NCBI GenBank assembly: GCA_963922205.1
Contig: CAWUHX010000122.1
Coordinates: 652,802 to 716,801, forward strand
DNA length: 64,000 bases
Origin: Romanomermis culicivorax
Taxonomy: Eukaryota > Nematoda > Enoplea > Mermithida > Mermithidae
Direction: 5' to 3'
Shown: piece by piece, positions 11,577-22,045 of the stretch
Layout of the letters: every line of letters begins with the position of its first letter
How positions within the stretch are numbered: position 1 is the stretch's first letter
Notes under the pieces: model-generated
Databases searched by the model: none
Told to the model about the DNA's origin: nothing
The model's input: the letters and a program-made list of their open reading frames with translations, nothing else
Translations under genes and position numbers: made by a program

Positions 11577-12024
11577 AGTAGTGCATTATGCTGCAAAAAA
11601 TTATTTTTTTGAACCCATAAGTATTATATAACAAAATTTGGGAATTTGGCGTTTTCCCGGACTTTGGTCAACCATATAATTGAATTGAGGCCATATTTCA
11701 AAGAAAAAAAAAATCGCATTTGAGATTACACCCCCAAGATGCTTAGGCCGAAGTATGGAGGTTGGATATGGCACACCGATTGCGGGGCGTGGTGGAACTG
11801 GGGGGCCTAAAAAAGTGCGTTTTTTACCTGTTTTTGGGGCCCCACCGAGCACCACTTGCAGATAGAGGCGAAATGACAAAAGGCACCCCATAGTTTGGCC
11901 CTATGCCCGATATTATGCAAAAAACCCGAAGGTTCTAGCTCTTACCGTTTTGGCTCTAGAGGGGGGGACATGAAATTTGAGGACCAAGTATATTATAGGT
12001 TGACGCTGTCGCGCCACCTATGAT
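11577..12024 (-). repeat. Box A repeat, copy 2 (reversed)
   Basis: It is the complement of the box A opening (ccaagtatattataggttg ... gcgccacctatgat) and ends near the conserved gtagtgcattatgctgca motif. It is very close to copy 4 (23,693-24,165), including the tatataatact stretch. The 96-codon minus-strand open frame here is unremarkable and is not called as a gene. Confidence 0.8.
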
Positions 12025-12135
12025 ACGGTATCCCAATTCTGTTGCATTAAATCATATCTTCGTCGTTCAACTCTAATAAAAGTTTTTAAGAAGCTTCGCC
12101 ATTGATTTTAGGGCTACTGAACAGACCAGAGAAAC

Positions 12136-13563
12136 ACTAGTTTTCTGGAAAATGCCCCGATGGGGCAGAAACAGAAGAATATACTTGCTTGGATAGTTGC
12201 TAAGCTAGAAAAATGAGTGGACTGAATTTCTGAGAACTTGGGTGAGCGTTTAAAAAATTCAATTTTGTAATATTGGATTTTCATTCGTTCTCATTAAAAA
12301 ATGTTCCGTGTCTGTGAAAAAGTATATTCTGCAGCTTCGTACTTTTTGTCCTTCCCAGAGCATTGTATCCCTTACAGTAAAAATTTTTCGAATGGATATT
12401 ATATGCAATGAGGCTTATGGCTGACTACTCTCAAATGTATAGAAATGGTAAACCAACAGCATTGTAACTCCTGACTGATTCGAAACTGTGTCTCTGCCTC
12501 TGGCTGAGAAATAGTGAGGATGGGCATATTATAATCATTTTGTTTTTTACAACCTATGGTTGTGATTAAAAGGGCGTCCTTTAGCACTATAAAAAGCCTG
12601 GAGTTGGTTGCACTAACACAATCTGAGGATAATGTTAATGTCGGCATTAAATTGCTGATCTTCAGTTTCAGTGGCAATGTTGAGATTAGTTTCTTGCAAT
12701 TGAACTAAAAATCCTCACTTCGGAATAAACTAATAATGAGGTTTAATCTTGAGTTCCGGAATCGCAGACATTTTATATATATATTCGTTAGACATAAAAA
12801 AAATTATGAGAAAATGTTAGTGCAACCAGACAGCTCGAGCTGGGGATATCTCGACATCGAGCTCGCTCGGAATAATCCTGAACACGTTGAGATTATGCTA
12901 AGCTTGAGGTCATCGACATGTTAGTGCAATCATTGATGCTGAGGTGGTCGCTTTTTTGTTTCAGATTAGATAGACCCTTTAGTGCAATTGGGCCATGGTT
13001 ACAGTATTTGGGCATCTGCAAATAGGACAATTGAGTAGAGCATACAAAAATGTTTTTAAATAGCTTCTGGTTCAGCCATGCCTATATTAGGATGTGCATG
13101 GGATCCTGTTCCAACCTGCACCCCCTCGCAGGAATGCATTTAAAGACGACATTTTTAAAAGTGTTGTTGTAATTGTGTTTATTTGTTTGGGGATACATAT
13201 CCCCATACTCTTAAAATTAGAAAATCTTTCATGTGAAAAAAATTTTGGTCAACTTTTTTGGATTTTTGTCTCGAAATACACCAAAAAACCAAGTTCCACT
13301 TCCAGTATCCTCCTCAAAGTTCTGGAGCTGCACGTGTATGGCGGAAAGCTTTGTTGATTCAATCAGCTGCAGAATATACTTTTTCACAGACTGAAAAATT
13401 TTTAATGAGAAAGAATGAAAATCCAATTTTACAAAATTTAATTTTTCAAACTCTTAACAAAGTTCTCAAAAACATAGTTCAGCCCTTTTTCTAGATTGGC
13501 AACTATCCAAGCAAGTATATTCTATTTTTTATGCCCCATCGGGACAGTTTCCAATAAACTAGT
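12136..13563. mobile_element. Non-autonomous TIR element T, copy 3
   Basis: Inverted termini lie at 12,136-12,336 and 13,364-13,563. The left end is slightly diverged (actagttttctggaaaatgcc). The interior keeps the T-family blocks, including gacagctcgagctggggat near 12,829. There is no transposase. On the right it is followed by module C again, as copy 2 is, so T seems to travel with or inside a larger unit. Confidence 0.7.
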
Positions 13564-13960
13564 CCACCCATTTTTAGTCGGCCTTGACCATAAATGAAAA
13601 ACTTCATTGATGAAGCACATTGAATTTAATTTTTATTAAAATTTAATTTAATTTTAAATTTTAAAAGTTTTAAATTTCGTCATTTTCACGTCAGAGAAAA
13701 AATTTAAAAAAGTTTCAAGACACGATTTCTGAGCGATTTTACCTTCAGCTCTATTGACCTATGATAAGTTGAAAATTAATAATGTTTGAAAAAGGTGTTT
13801 TGAAGTAGTTTTACATGCTGAGTATCGTGATAGCATTTATTCCGCAGAAAAATGAAAATTCACATAGCTACAGTACTCCAAAGTTCGGAATTTTCACATT
13901 TTTGGGATTTTTCGGTCTTTTCACGTGTATCGAAATATCACGGCTCAGGATACCATACAT
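13564..13960. repeat. Diverged module C followed by segment E, copy 1
   Basis: The first ~125 bases are a diverged module C (cacc..ttttagt.ggcc..gacc motif, an AT-rich expansion, then cattttcacgtca). The remainder (about 13,690-13,960) matches 61,210-61,440 in order: gatttctgag, gtatcgtgatagcatttattccgca, aaaattcacatagctac, cacgtgt.tcgaaatat. That second copy is diverged but collinear. Confidence 0.6.
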
Positions 13961-13984
13961 GCACGTGGGGGGATTGGGGGGTTT

Positions 13985-14060
13985 TGACCCCCAGCAGACT
14001 TTGATTGACCCCCAGCAGATTCTTGCAGACCCCAGCAGATTTGACTCCCCCAGCAATGAT
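13985..14060 (+). repeat. Short minisatellite
   Basis: About four imperfect units of a gacccccagcagatt motif (spacing ~17-20 bp). The reading frames crossing it are low complexity. Confidence 0.7.
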
Positions 14061-14680
14061 TGAGAAGATGGCGAAGGAAAATTAGCAAGAGAGAAGAAAA
14101 AGTTGTGATAAAAATGGAAACGATGCTGTAGTACCCTTTACTTGCCACAGTAGTTGTAAAACAACTCGCTTTCTATTGGTCAATCACGTGATCACATTTC
14201 CAGCCAATGAAAAATGGTTGTAATTGAACAACTATGGTTCTACTAATAGGAATAGCAAAGAAAAAATTTTTTAATGCAGTATTAGTGTGATATCGATCCA
14301 CATCTTTGGCAGTTGGTCAGTGTAACCGAGTTGGTCTAAATTATTTAGTGGTTCTGATATGGGATGTGTAAAATATCTGTTGGAAAAATTATTTTATGAT
14401 CAATCGAATGCATCTGTTCACTTCAAAAAAGTTTTCAAGTGGACAACAGTTGAAATTGTTTTCTTTGATCTATTTTTCGGTGGTTGTTCAGTAACAACTA
14501 TGGGCATCATACATGCATTTTTTAATTCATGTGATTTTAATTTTTCGATGTGTATTTGTTTCAGATTCAACGTTATTTCCACATTTTTCTTGTTTTCTAA
14601 TTATCATATGATGTCAAATTTGGACCGTATATGGTTTCGTGCAAATGAAATAGAAAGGCTGGTCGAAGCTCAATTTTTCT
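14061..14680. other. Unassigned stretch; open frame from 14,359
   Basis: A frame opening with MGCVKYLLEKLFYDQ at 14,359 runs on into the T-rich tract. Its first ~105 codons are less biased than the rest but match nothing I recognise. They could be the 5' part of the piggyBac-type gene, but no piggyBac N-terminal motif is visible. Confidence 0.25.
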
Positions 14681-15425
14681 TCTCTTTTCTTGAGTTTTTT
14701 ATTGTTGTTTTTTCATATTCAATTTTTTTTCTTTCCATCTTTTTGTTTGTTTTTTGTTCGATTTGTCGATTTTTTTGCAGAAAATTTTTGTATTCTTTGT
14801 TTTCTATTCTTTGTATCTTTTCTACGTTTTTTGTCTTTATTGTGACTTTTTCTTTGTTTTTTTACAATTTTTTCTGCTTTTTTCTTGTTTTTTTTGTTTT
14901 TCTTCAGTTTTTTTGTTTTCTTTCTATCGTTTTTGTTTGTTTTTTTTCTGCCGATTTATCATTTTTTTGCTGTAAATTTGTGTATTGTTTTCTCAATTTT
15001 TTGTTTATTTTTTCACTTTTTCATTGGGACTTTTTGACTGTTTTTTGTTTCTGTTTTTTTTCTCCAGCTTTTTATTATTTTCTGTTGTTTTTTTCTTGAG
15101 CTCTTTATTGTTTCTTGTTGCTGTTTTTTCCTATTTTTGTTCAGTTTTATTTGTTTCCTTTCTATCTTTTTTGTTTCTTTTTTGTGTCGATGTATGGACT
15201 TTTTTGTTTTTTTTTATTATTTTTTAAATTTATTTTTTGTATTTTTTTAATTTTCTGTTTATTTTTTATATTTTATTCATTTTTTCACTGCGACTTTTTT
15301 TTCTTGTTTTTGTTTTTTTCTGCTTTATATTTGAGTTTTTCGTTGTTTTTATTGTTGATTAGGTTTCTTTCGATCTTTTTTTTGTTTTTCTCTGTAGATT
15401 TATCGATTTTACTGCAGGAAATTTT
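14680..15425 (+). repeat. ~740 bp T-rich tract (strand-asymmetric)
   Basis: Runs of T broken by single G, C or A (tttttgttttttc style) dominate one strand. All three forward frames stay open for long stretches and encode Phe/Leu/Ser/Cys-rich sequence that mimics a membrane protein. I regard this as simple sequence, not a gene. It ends immediately before a piggyBac transposase fragment. Confidence 0.8.
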
Positions 15426-15433
15426 TGTATTCC

Positions 15434-15887
15434 TCGACCAGAAATGATTTTCCAATACAAATTACACATGGGAGGTGTAAATTTAGCGGACATGCTTGTT
15501 ACACTTTATCGTGTGAAGGTTGGATCCAATTTATCGTGTGAAGGTTGGATCCATCGTTTTTCTGCTTGAATATCACTGTGGTGGATTCGTGGCTTTTATA
15601 TCGCCGACATTGTGATCAAATGAAGATCAAAAAGAAAGATGTCTTGCCATTGATTTCATTCCAAAGCACGATCGCATCGAGGCTTGTGTTGAGTGGTAAA
15701 TCCGCTGTATCAAAATTGCGTGTTCGTCCGTCGCTCACACCAGCAGATCAGTCACTGGTGAAAAAATGCCCGAAAACTGCGAGCCTGATAATCAGATCCG
15801 ATTTTACGGAGTTGATCATCTTCGAGAGTTTGTTGAAAAGCAAAAAAATGTCACAAGTGTTCAAAAAGCGCCGAAAAGTTTACTGCT
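15434..15887 (+). pseudogene. piggyBac-like transposase C-terminal remnant
   Basis: The translation begins PRPEMIFQYKLHMGGVNLAD, which carries the piggyBac HMGGVD-x-xD signature at the last catalytic region of the DDE_Tnp_1_7 domain. After a frame change it continues ITVVDSWLLYRRHCDQ and KIKKKDVLPLISFQS, matching the family's (V)VNxWLLYRR and KK-x-xxLLxFR segments. The frame change coincides with a 25 bp tandem duplication (15,505-15,529 and 15,530-15,554), which is not a multiple of three. No N-terminal half, C-terminal zinc finger or convincing TTAA-flanked ends were found. It is a dead fragment. Confidence 0.8.
15505..15554 (+). repeat. 25 bp tandem duplication in the piggyBac remnant
   Basis: Two adjacent copies of a 25 bp unit starting tttatcgtgtgaagg. 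The duplication shifts the frame of the transposase fragment and is probably a slippage event. Confidence 0.9.
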
Positions 15888-15889
15888 GA

Positions 15890-16369
15890 TCATTTATTGT
15901 AAACAACGTTACGTATAGTTGTTCAGGAACAACCAGTGCCCCCTAACCCTTCTTTTGTGATACACCTAAAAGTTACAGTTTTATATCGCTAACAGGTCAT
16001 ATTGAGCAGGTTGAAAACTTCTAAAAATTTTTTTTGATTCGGATAAGAATTCGGGAAGTAAAGGATTAACAATTTTCCTAAACAAGGCATAACATTAACT
16101 TTAAAGAGTGCAGTATGAGCAAATAATTTCACATATCTGACTAATATAGGTTGAAGAATATGCTGCTTGGAGGTTAGAAGACGTTTCTAAGACTTTCTTT
16201 TCAATATCAAGAACGAAAAAAAATTTGTATTCCAGCCCCTGTCCTGGCTGTCCCCCTGTAGAATTTCTATGCTGTGCATGTATGAACGTGACCCTGAAAT
16301 CAAATGGTCATTGCATGCATGAGATCATGCTATATATGCAGGTATGCAAAAAATTTTCTAATTCTTTAC
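15890..16369. other. No recognised gene
   Basis: AT-rich spacer. Open frames such as 16,225-16,485 lack recognisable motifs. Confidence 0.4.
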
Positions 16370-16770
16370 GTTACACTTTTTATTCCATTTTAAAGTGTCG
16401 AAACGGAAGTCAAAATAAACCGAAAAAGTCCTTTGAGGCTTTTTTCGAGCACCTTCCCATAAAATGTCACAGAAATTTTTCTTGATTTCTGTAGCCACTG
16501 ATGTCTCACATGTTGTGTTAAAATTGCAATCAAATTTATGTACCGTTTTGAGAGCTGTAGGTGTTTGCAATTCTGAAGGTTGATACAAAAATGCTGCTTA
16601 ATGCTACTAATTGTTCCATTAACGCTATGCCCGAAACACTGAAAACGTTCAGATTAGACGAATAAAAAGAAAAGATGTGAGTCGGATCACTGGTAAAATT
16701 TCAGCGATCAATTTATAATGGTTTCACTACAATATAGTGGAAAAAATCGAAGCTGCGAGTTTAATGTCGG
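16370..16770 (+). repeat. Segment F, copy 1
   Basis: Collinear with 61,500-61,950. Shared blocks are gagcacct.ccata, tacaaaaatg.tg, cagattagacga, aaaagaaaagatgtgagtcg and tggtaaaatttca.cgatcaattt. The strongest block keeps one reading frame in both copies (VQIRR-x-KRKDVSRI-x-GKIS), while the rest is frame-shifted here. This suggests a decayed duplicate of a once-coding segment. Confidence 0.65.
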
Positions 16771-17995
16771 CTGTCTGACTCCGGCCTATGTTATAAGCTG
16801 TGCCAGAGTGTTCTACAGTTGGAGGCACTCTGTTTCACACCACGTGATGTTAGCCAGACGAAAATAGAGCAAATGATAGTAGATGGAGTGCCTTTCCAAT
16901 AAAGCAAAGAGTATCCGAATAACCCCTGCCCTTTTTCTATAAATGGTCAAACAATCACTCGATTTCTAAAATTTGATAAAAACTTAAAGTTTTCAACTTT
17001 TCATTTGAAGCACTTCGTTCGGAAACCATCAAACGCAGATCAATGAAAATTTATTAGGACTTCGGGCCGCATTTTTTCTTAAAATGTATTGGGTAAAGAC
17101 GCATCCTGTGTTCCCAGAACTTGATTGGTTGGACATTTATCCATATTCAAAAACATATTTTTTGATTGACAGTGCACTGCGTGCAAATCTCTACAGCACC
17201 TAAAACGGTGCGCGATGATGAGATGTTACTTTCACAGCTACTGTAGGAATGAATCAACTAAAGAATAAAAAAGTGAAAATCCTCGGCATCATAGTTGAAA
17301 CGGCTCAGGAGTGCCCATAAACAGGATTTTTTTTGCGTCTCATTTTCGACAGTTTACTTTTTTGGATAGTGTAAAATGTTCGTTTGTGAGAAATTTATAC
17401 ATCAAACCATAGTCTGATAGTCATTTGATATTTCTATAGTACAGATAAGGAATGTATCACAACGAATATATGTCATAAACTCTCGGCGTAATGTAATAAC
17501 TTACAGTAAATAAAACAAAAAATAGCCTATTCTCTCCTGTGTAAAAAAAGTATTCATTTATCGAATAAAATCACTCCAATCAGGAAATATCGCTTGGCTA
17601 GCATGATTATTGATAAATGCCAAAATATAATCAATTTTCAAACATTGGCATACTGTAGCCGCGTGAATTTTCGTTTTCAAGCAAAACTAAGGATTCCATG
17701 AAACTCAGCGCTAAAACTACCTTAAATATCTCATTTTAAGATATGATTAATTCTCAGCTTATCAGTTAATCTCTCGAAAATCGTGTCCTAAAGCTTCGAA
17801 TCTTCCCTTTTGGTAAAAGTAGGAAGTATGTGTAAACTACATAATGCTTGAAACACGTTGTAAACAAAGTCAAATATGATCAAGAACTGCTTGTATTAGT
17901 TTTCATTTCACTATATTTCTCTTTTGTTAATTTTGCTCTGATTAGTTGGAACTAGATAATTTGACCAAGTTCTGATAGATAGTCATAATGTCTGC
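16771..17995. other. No recognised gene; module C fragment near the right end
   Basis: Nothing recognisable until about 17,765-17,890, where sequence resembling module C appears (attcttcc.ttt..gtaaaagtagga, tgtgtaaac.acataatgcttgaaa, gttgtaaaca). Confidence 0.45.
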
Positions 17996-17999
17996 AGAC

Positions 18000-18385
18000 C
18001 TGCGTTTCACTTGCAGACAGCTGCATCGCATTTGTGGATGGATGTGTCCTGCTGCGTCTCAATTGGGAATGGCTGCATCTCATCTGTGGATGGCTGCGTC
18101 TCACTCGGAGGCAACTGCGTTTCACTTGCAGATGGCTGCGTGTTGCTTGCGGATGGCTGCGCCCCACTCGCAAACGGCTGCGTTTCGCTTGTAGACGGCT
18201 GACTGCGACTCACCCGCTGGTGGCTAGGTCGACTTGCAGACGCCTGCGTCTCACTTGCGGACCGCAGCATCTTGCCTGCGGGTGGCCGCGTCCCACCCAC
18301 GGATAGCTGTGTCTCATACGCAGGCGGCTGCGTTTCACCGGCAGATGGCTGCATTTTGCATGCAGACCGCTCGTTTCACTTGCTT
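18000..18385 (+). repeat. GC-rich 21 bp minisatellite
   Basis: About 16-18 imperfect units of a 21 bp motif close to ctgcgtttcacttgcagatgg. Because 21 is a multiple of three, every frame stays open on both strands and yields 7-residue periodic peptides. These are not evidence of a gene. The tract is much richer in GC than its surroundings. Confidence 0.85.
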
Positions 18386-18399
18386 ATGGTTGCTCAGTC

Positions 18400-18610
18400 C
18401 AACTAGGCGGAGCTTTGACAGTCAATCTAGGTGGAGCTTCGATAGTCCCTCTAGGCCAGTGGCGGAAATGACCCGATGGCGGAAGTGACCTGGTATCGGA
18501 AATGACATAGTGGTGTGGAGGTGACTCGGTGGCAGCAATGACCTTGTGGATGGTATGACCTGGTGGTGGAGGTGACTCGATAGTGGAAGTGACCCTGTGG
18601 CCATGTCAAG
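18400..18610 (+). repeat. Second minisatellite, ~17-18 bp units
   Basis: Imperfect repeats of a tggcggaagtgacccg-type motif. A related tggcagaaatgactcag motif occurs once at 39,915 next to the segment that also follows this array, so the two loci are related. Confidence 0.7.
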
Positions 18611-18639
18611 CAAGCTCAGACACGCTGCCGCCCCATCCA

Positions 18640-18755
18640 CTGGAACTTTTCCTGGTCATGTGACTACGTAGTTGAGGACAACTTGTTCCGCCTATCCTCA
18701 ACAATTGCCTATCCCTAAAAATTGTGAGGTAGTGTGGTCACATGACCATGCACCT
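18640..18755. repeat. Segment G with inverted ends
   Basis: Two inverted arms, tggtcatgtgac (near 18,652) and gtcacatgacca (near 18,740), bracket a sequence with gttgaggacaactt and cgcctatcctcaac. The same inner sequence recurs at about 39,955-40,045 and, reversed, at about 27,385-27,425 with the extra block ctggctccctg.attgcaatgg. Confidence 0.55.
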
Positions 18756-19165
18756 GCTCTACCATTTTTTGCACCCAGACACGTGGGCATGAATGTATCA
18801 CTCCTTTAAAACACACACAACAAAAAATTTTATGCAAAAAAGTAAACAAAAAAAGTGTAATCCGAGGAACACTGGGTAGATGCATGGTGCGAAATATCGA
18901 ACTCAGGGATGCTACACCCAACGGGGGGGGGGGATTTATGGAACTAAAAGCCCCAAAAAGACCCTTTTTTGCATGTTTTTCGGGCACCACGGAGACATTT
19001 TGCAGATAGAGGTCAAATGACCACGTGCACACCATAGTTTGTCCCCAGGCCAAAAATTATGATGACACTTCAACGTTCCAGCTCTTACCGTTTTTGCTCT
19101 AAAGGGTGGACGCGAACTTGGGGATCCAAGTATATTATAGGTTGGCGCCATCACGCCACCTATGA
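18740..19165 (-). repeat. Box A repeat, copy 3 (reversed)
   Basis: It ends in the box A signature (ccaagtatattataggttgg, then cgccacctatgat) with the expected C/G blocks inside. It is the only copy with no ~97 bp satellite beside it; a GC-rich minisatellite region lies there instead. Confidence 0.75.
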
Positions 19166-19934
19166 TTCTTGAAATATAGTCATATGAAATTGATGGAGCT
19201 ATGTTATGGTAGAACTGTCATCTTGTCCAGTTTCATCAGATGACTATTATTAACTTTTAATTCTTGTAATCGTTGAAAAACACAGAGGTGATTACAGAAA
19301 CTTCACGTGAGCATCACCAGAATATGCATAAACGACAAAAATCACCAATGTCAAATCAATTGCTTAAAAATTTCACACTTGAATTTTCACTCGGAAAATT
19401 ATTTAATGTTATTCCGATTGCTCAAAAGTTTTCAGGCTTAGTGTTACGGTTAAGCAGGAAATCGTCAAATTACGGCGTAGTACCTGTTTTCCACTATTGT
19501 ATTTTCTCAAGATTTTAAGAACTGATTCTAGAGTGCAGCCAGAGTTTTCATACCCATAGGTTCAATTTCCTAAATCCAGCTAGAGTATAATACAGCAAGA
19601 ACTGATACATAGCCAAGACAGTTCACTAGTTTCCTCTGATTAATGCTGTCATTTATCACACATGATAACGGAGTCTCAGACTGACACGAATTTTCTAGGC
19701 TCAACGGTTAAACAAGAAATAGTTTCACGGATATCATACAGAAAAAATCGTTCCACTGAAGGCGGTCAAACAATGATACTAACAATAAAAAATAACACAG
19801 TAATAATGATACTGAAGTCCTCTTTAAGTTCCCATCACAGGCTTCATCAAACCCTAAAGAAAAATGACCTCTTCCTGACTTCGAATCGAAAAAATATCGT
19901 AGGCCTTTTTTATAGACTTGTCGCAAAATTTTGG
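19166..19934. other. No recognised gene
   Basis: AT-rich sequence. A 106-codon forward frame from 19,662 runs into the LINE remnant and has no motif of its own. Confidence 0.45.
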
Positions 19935-21290
19935 CCATCGAGGAGCCAACATTCTAGCCAGCCTCTTCAACCACATCACTGAAGAAGGCGCAATCCCGTC
20001 AGTTTGGACAACCAGTATCATGGTGCCAATATGAAAGGGCAAAGGCGACGTTCTGGAGTGCCCCAATTACCAATCAATCCGCCTCCTTTGCCATGTGATG
20101 AAGATCTTCAAGAGGATCCTTGACGCGAGGCTCCGCAAGATTATCAATATCACACCAAACCAGTCTGGCTTTGTGAAGGGATGTGGGAGGACATGTGTCA
20201 TCCATGCTGTCAGGCTGCTCATGGAGAAGCACCGGGAGAAGAACAAGTCAGTCAATATGGCCTTTCTGGACCTGGAAAAGGCGTTCGACCAGATCCCCCA
20301 CAAACTCATTTGGCATGTCTTACAATCGCACAATGTTCCTGAGACCTACGTTCAGTGAGTCAAGCTGCTTTACTGTAGCATCACTAGTGCCGTCAGGTGC
20401 CCTGTGGGCACTTAACCGCCTTTCGACATCAATGTCGGCATACACCAGGGGTCGGCTCTCTCGCCCCTGCTCTTTGTGGACACGGCGACAGCTGACCTCT
20501 AAACACCACACCCCTGATCACTACTTTAAGCCGATGACACCCTTCCGGCGGATGAAGAAGGGCGAGAACTCCAGCACCAATGGTAGTGATGGAACAACCA
20601 ATTGGATGAGAATGGATTAAGGCTGAACATCAAGAAGACCAACTATATGGAATGTGGCCTGCAAACTGATGGAACCATCAATGTCAGTGGAGAAGAACTA
20701 AAGAAAACGACAGTGCATTGGCTCCATCATCAGCAGTGAAGGTGATACGCTCCCGGACGCAAGGGCCCGCACGAATGCAGCCTGGATGAAGTGGCCCCAG
20801 GTCACTGGAATTCTTTGCGACCCCCGGATGCTAACCTGACTTAAGGCTAAAGTCTACAAGACCATGGTCCGCCCTGTCACCCTCTATGGGTCGGAGTGAT
20901 GGCCAGCGAGCTCCTAGCATGAACGGCGCTCCATGTTATGGAAATGAGAATGCTACCATGGGCCTTTGGCTTAACAAAATTCGACCATGTCCTTAATGAT
21001 GACGTTCGAAGGCGCATGGGTGTAGCACCCATTACGGAAAAAATGCGAGAAGGAAGGTTATGGTGGTATGGACATGTAATAAGAAGCAATGAGAACTTGG
21101 TGGCATGGACAGGGATGCGACTGAACCTGCAGGGCCGATGGCCATGAGCAAGACCAAAGAAACGCTGAATGGACCATGTCAAGACATGCGAAAAGTAGGC
21201 GCAGCCAGGGAAGACGCCCAAGACCGGGCCAAGTGGAGACGGGCATGCCGACAAGCCAACCCTGCCATTTGGTAGGACTTACGCTAGGAA
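19935..21290 (+). pseudogene. RTE-type LINE reverse transcriptase remnant
   Basis: The translated pieces follow the order of RTE-clade reverse transcriptases: ANILASLFNHITEEGAIP, then YQSIRLLCHVMKIFKRILD, NQSGFVKGCG, MAFLDLEKAFDQIPHKLIWH (the catalytic A motif), VGIHQGSALSPLLF and a degraded ADDT motif near 20,532. The 3' part has LYGSE, VMEMRMLPWAFG, RRRMGVAPITEKMREGRLWW and a C-terminal KR-rich DRAKWRRACRQANPA tail. Stops (for example near 20,028) and frame changes are frequent, and the endonuclease half is missing, so it is a 5'-truncated dead copy. The block is clearly richer in GC than its flanks, as expected for a relatively recent insertion. Confidence 0.9.
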
Positions 21291-21412
21291 GAAGAAGTTG
21301 CAAAATTTGAATCTTGCGTCTGCATCTTTTTTGGATCGCGCCTTTCCAATGAGCGCCATTAATTGTATTAGTAGAGCGTTTTTCTCCCAAACCTGCAGCA
21401 GATGGCCCGTGT

Positions 21413-21490
21413 TCACCCAAAGGAACAACGAATCTTTTGTCCGAAAACCAATCCGATTTAGGCAGCCATGACACTTGCCACGCCACAAGC
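21413..21490 (+). promoter_or_regulatory. Orphan copy of the CCAAT promoter module
   Basis: The aaaggaacaacgaatctttt, gtccgaaaaccaat (CCAAT at 21,448-21,452) and gcagccatgacacttgccacgcca blocks match the modules at 43.1, 47.15 and 60.4 kb. The TATA position has decayed to gtattttta, and no ORF of that family follows. Confidence 0.6.
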
Positions 21491-22045
21491 GGTATTTTTA
21501 CAAAAAAATTATTCAGTTCAGCAATTCGGAAATAGCGCTTTTGAACGTTTCTGCATTTGCTGCGAAATCATGATCTAAAATAAATCAAGTCAGAAAAGGG
21601 ATGCAGAAGTCAGGTACACCCTCATGGTCTCCATCACAGATCCTCATGATTCCTTGTATGTCTCAAGCGTTAACCACGAACAGAAACGATTATGAGCACA
21701 TTTTTAAGACCACAGATTGATCGTAGGGTATTCAGCTCAGATTTCTTTCCAATTTCCGTGTGTACTCAGCTGTCAAAAGTCGGCCAGCAGCAGAGATTTG
21801 CACTAGTTTACGGTAAAATATTCTATCTACATTAGCCTCATTTGGTATACACATTATCCAAAAGTTTGGAACATCACTTTTTTGACCCAGGATATCTTTA
21901 TGCGCATAAACGAAAAGCTGAGTCCTTTCAGCTTTAGGGCTACCCCTGACAAGGTAATTAACCCAAAAGTTTTTCACAAGTGGGAGATAAAATAGTATCC
22001 CACCAGTATGTATATACCATGCCAATTTTCAGTTTTGATAAGTAG
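21491..22045. other. No recognised gene
   Basis: AT-rich. The 97-codon minus-strand frame at 21,732-22,025 has no recognisable motif. Confidence 0.4.

Noticed and set aside
14359-15447. Apparent multi-pass membrane protein
   Set aside because: The hydrophobicity comes from T-rich simple sequence, and all three frames look alike.
18007-18354. 115-codon repetitive antisense protein
   Set aside because: The 21 bp minisatellite keeps all frames open; the heptapeptide repeats are an artefact.
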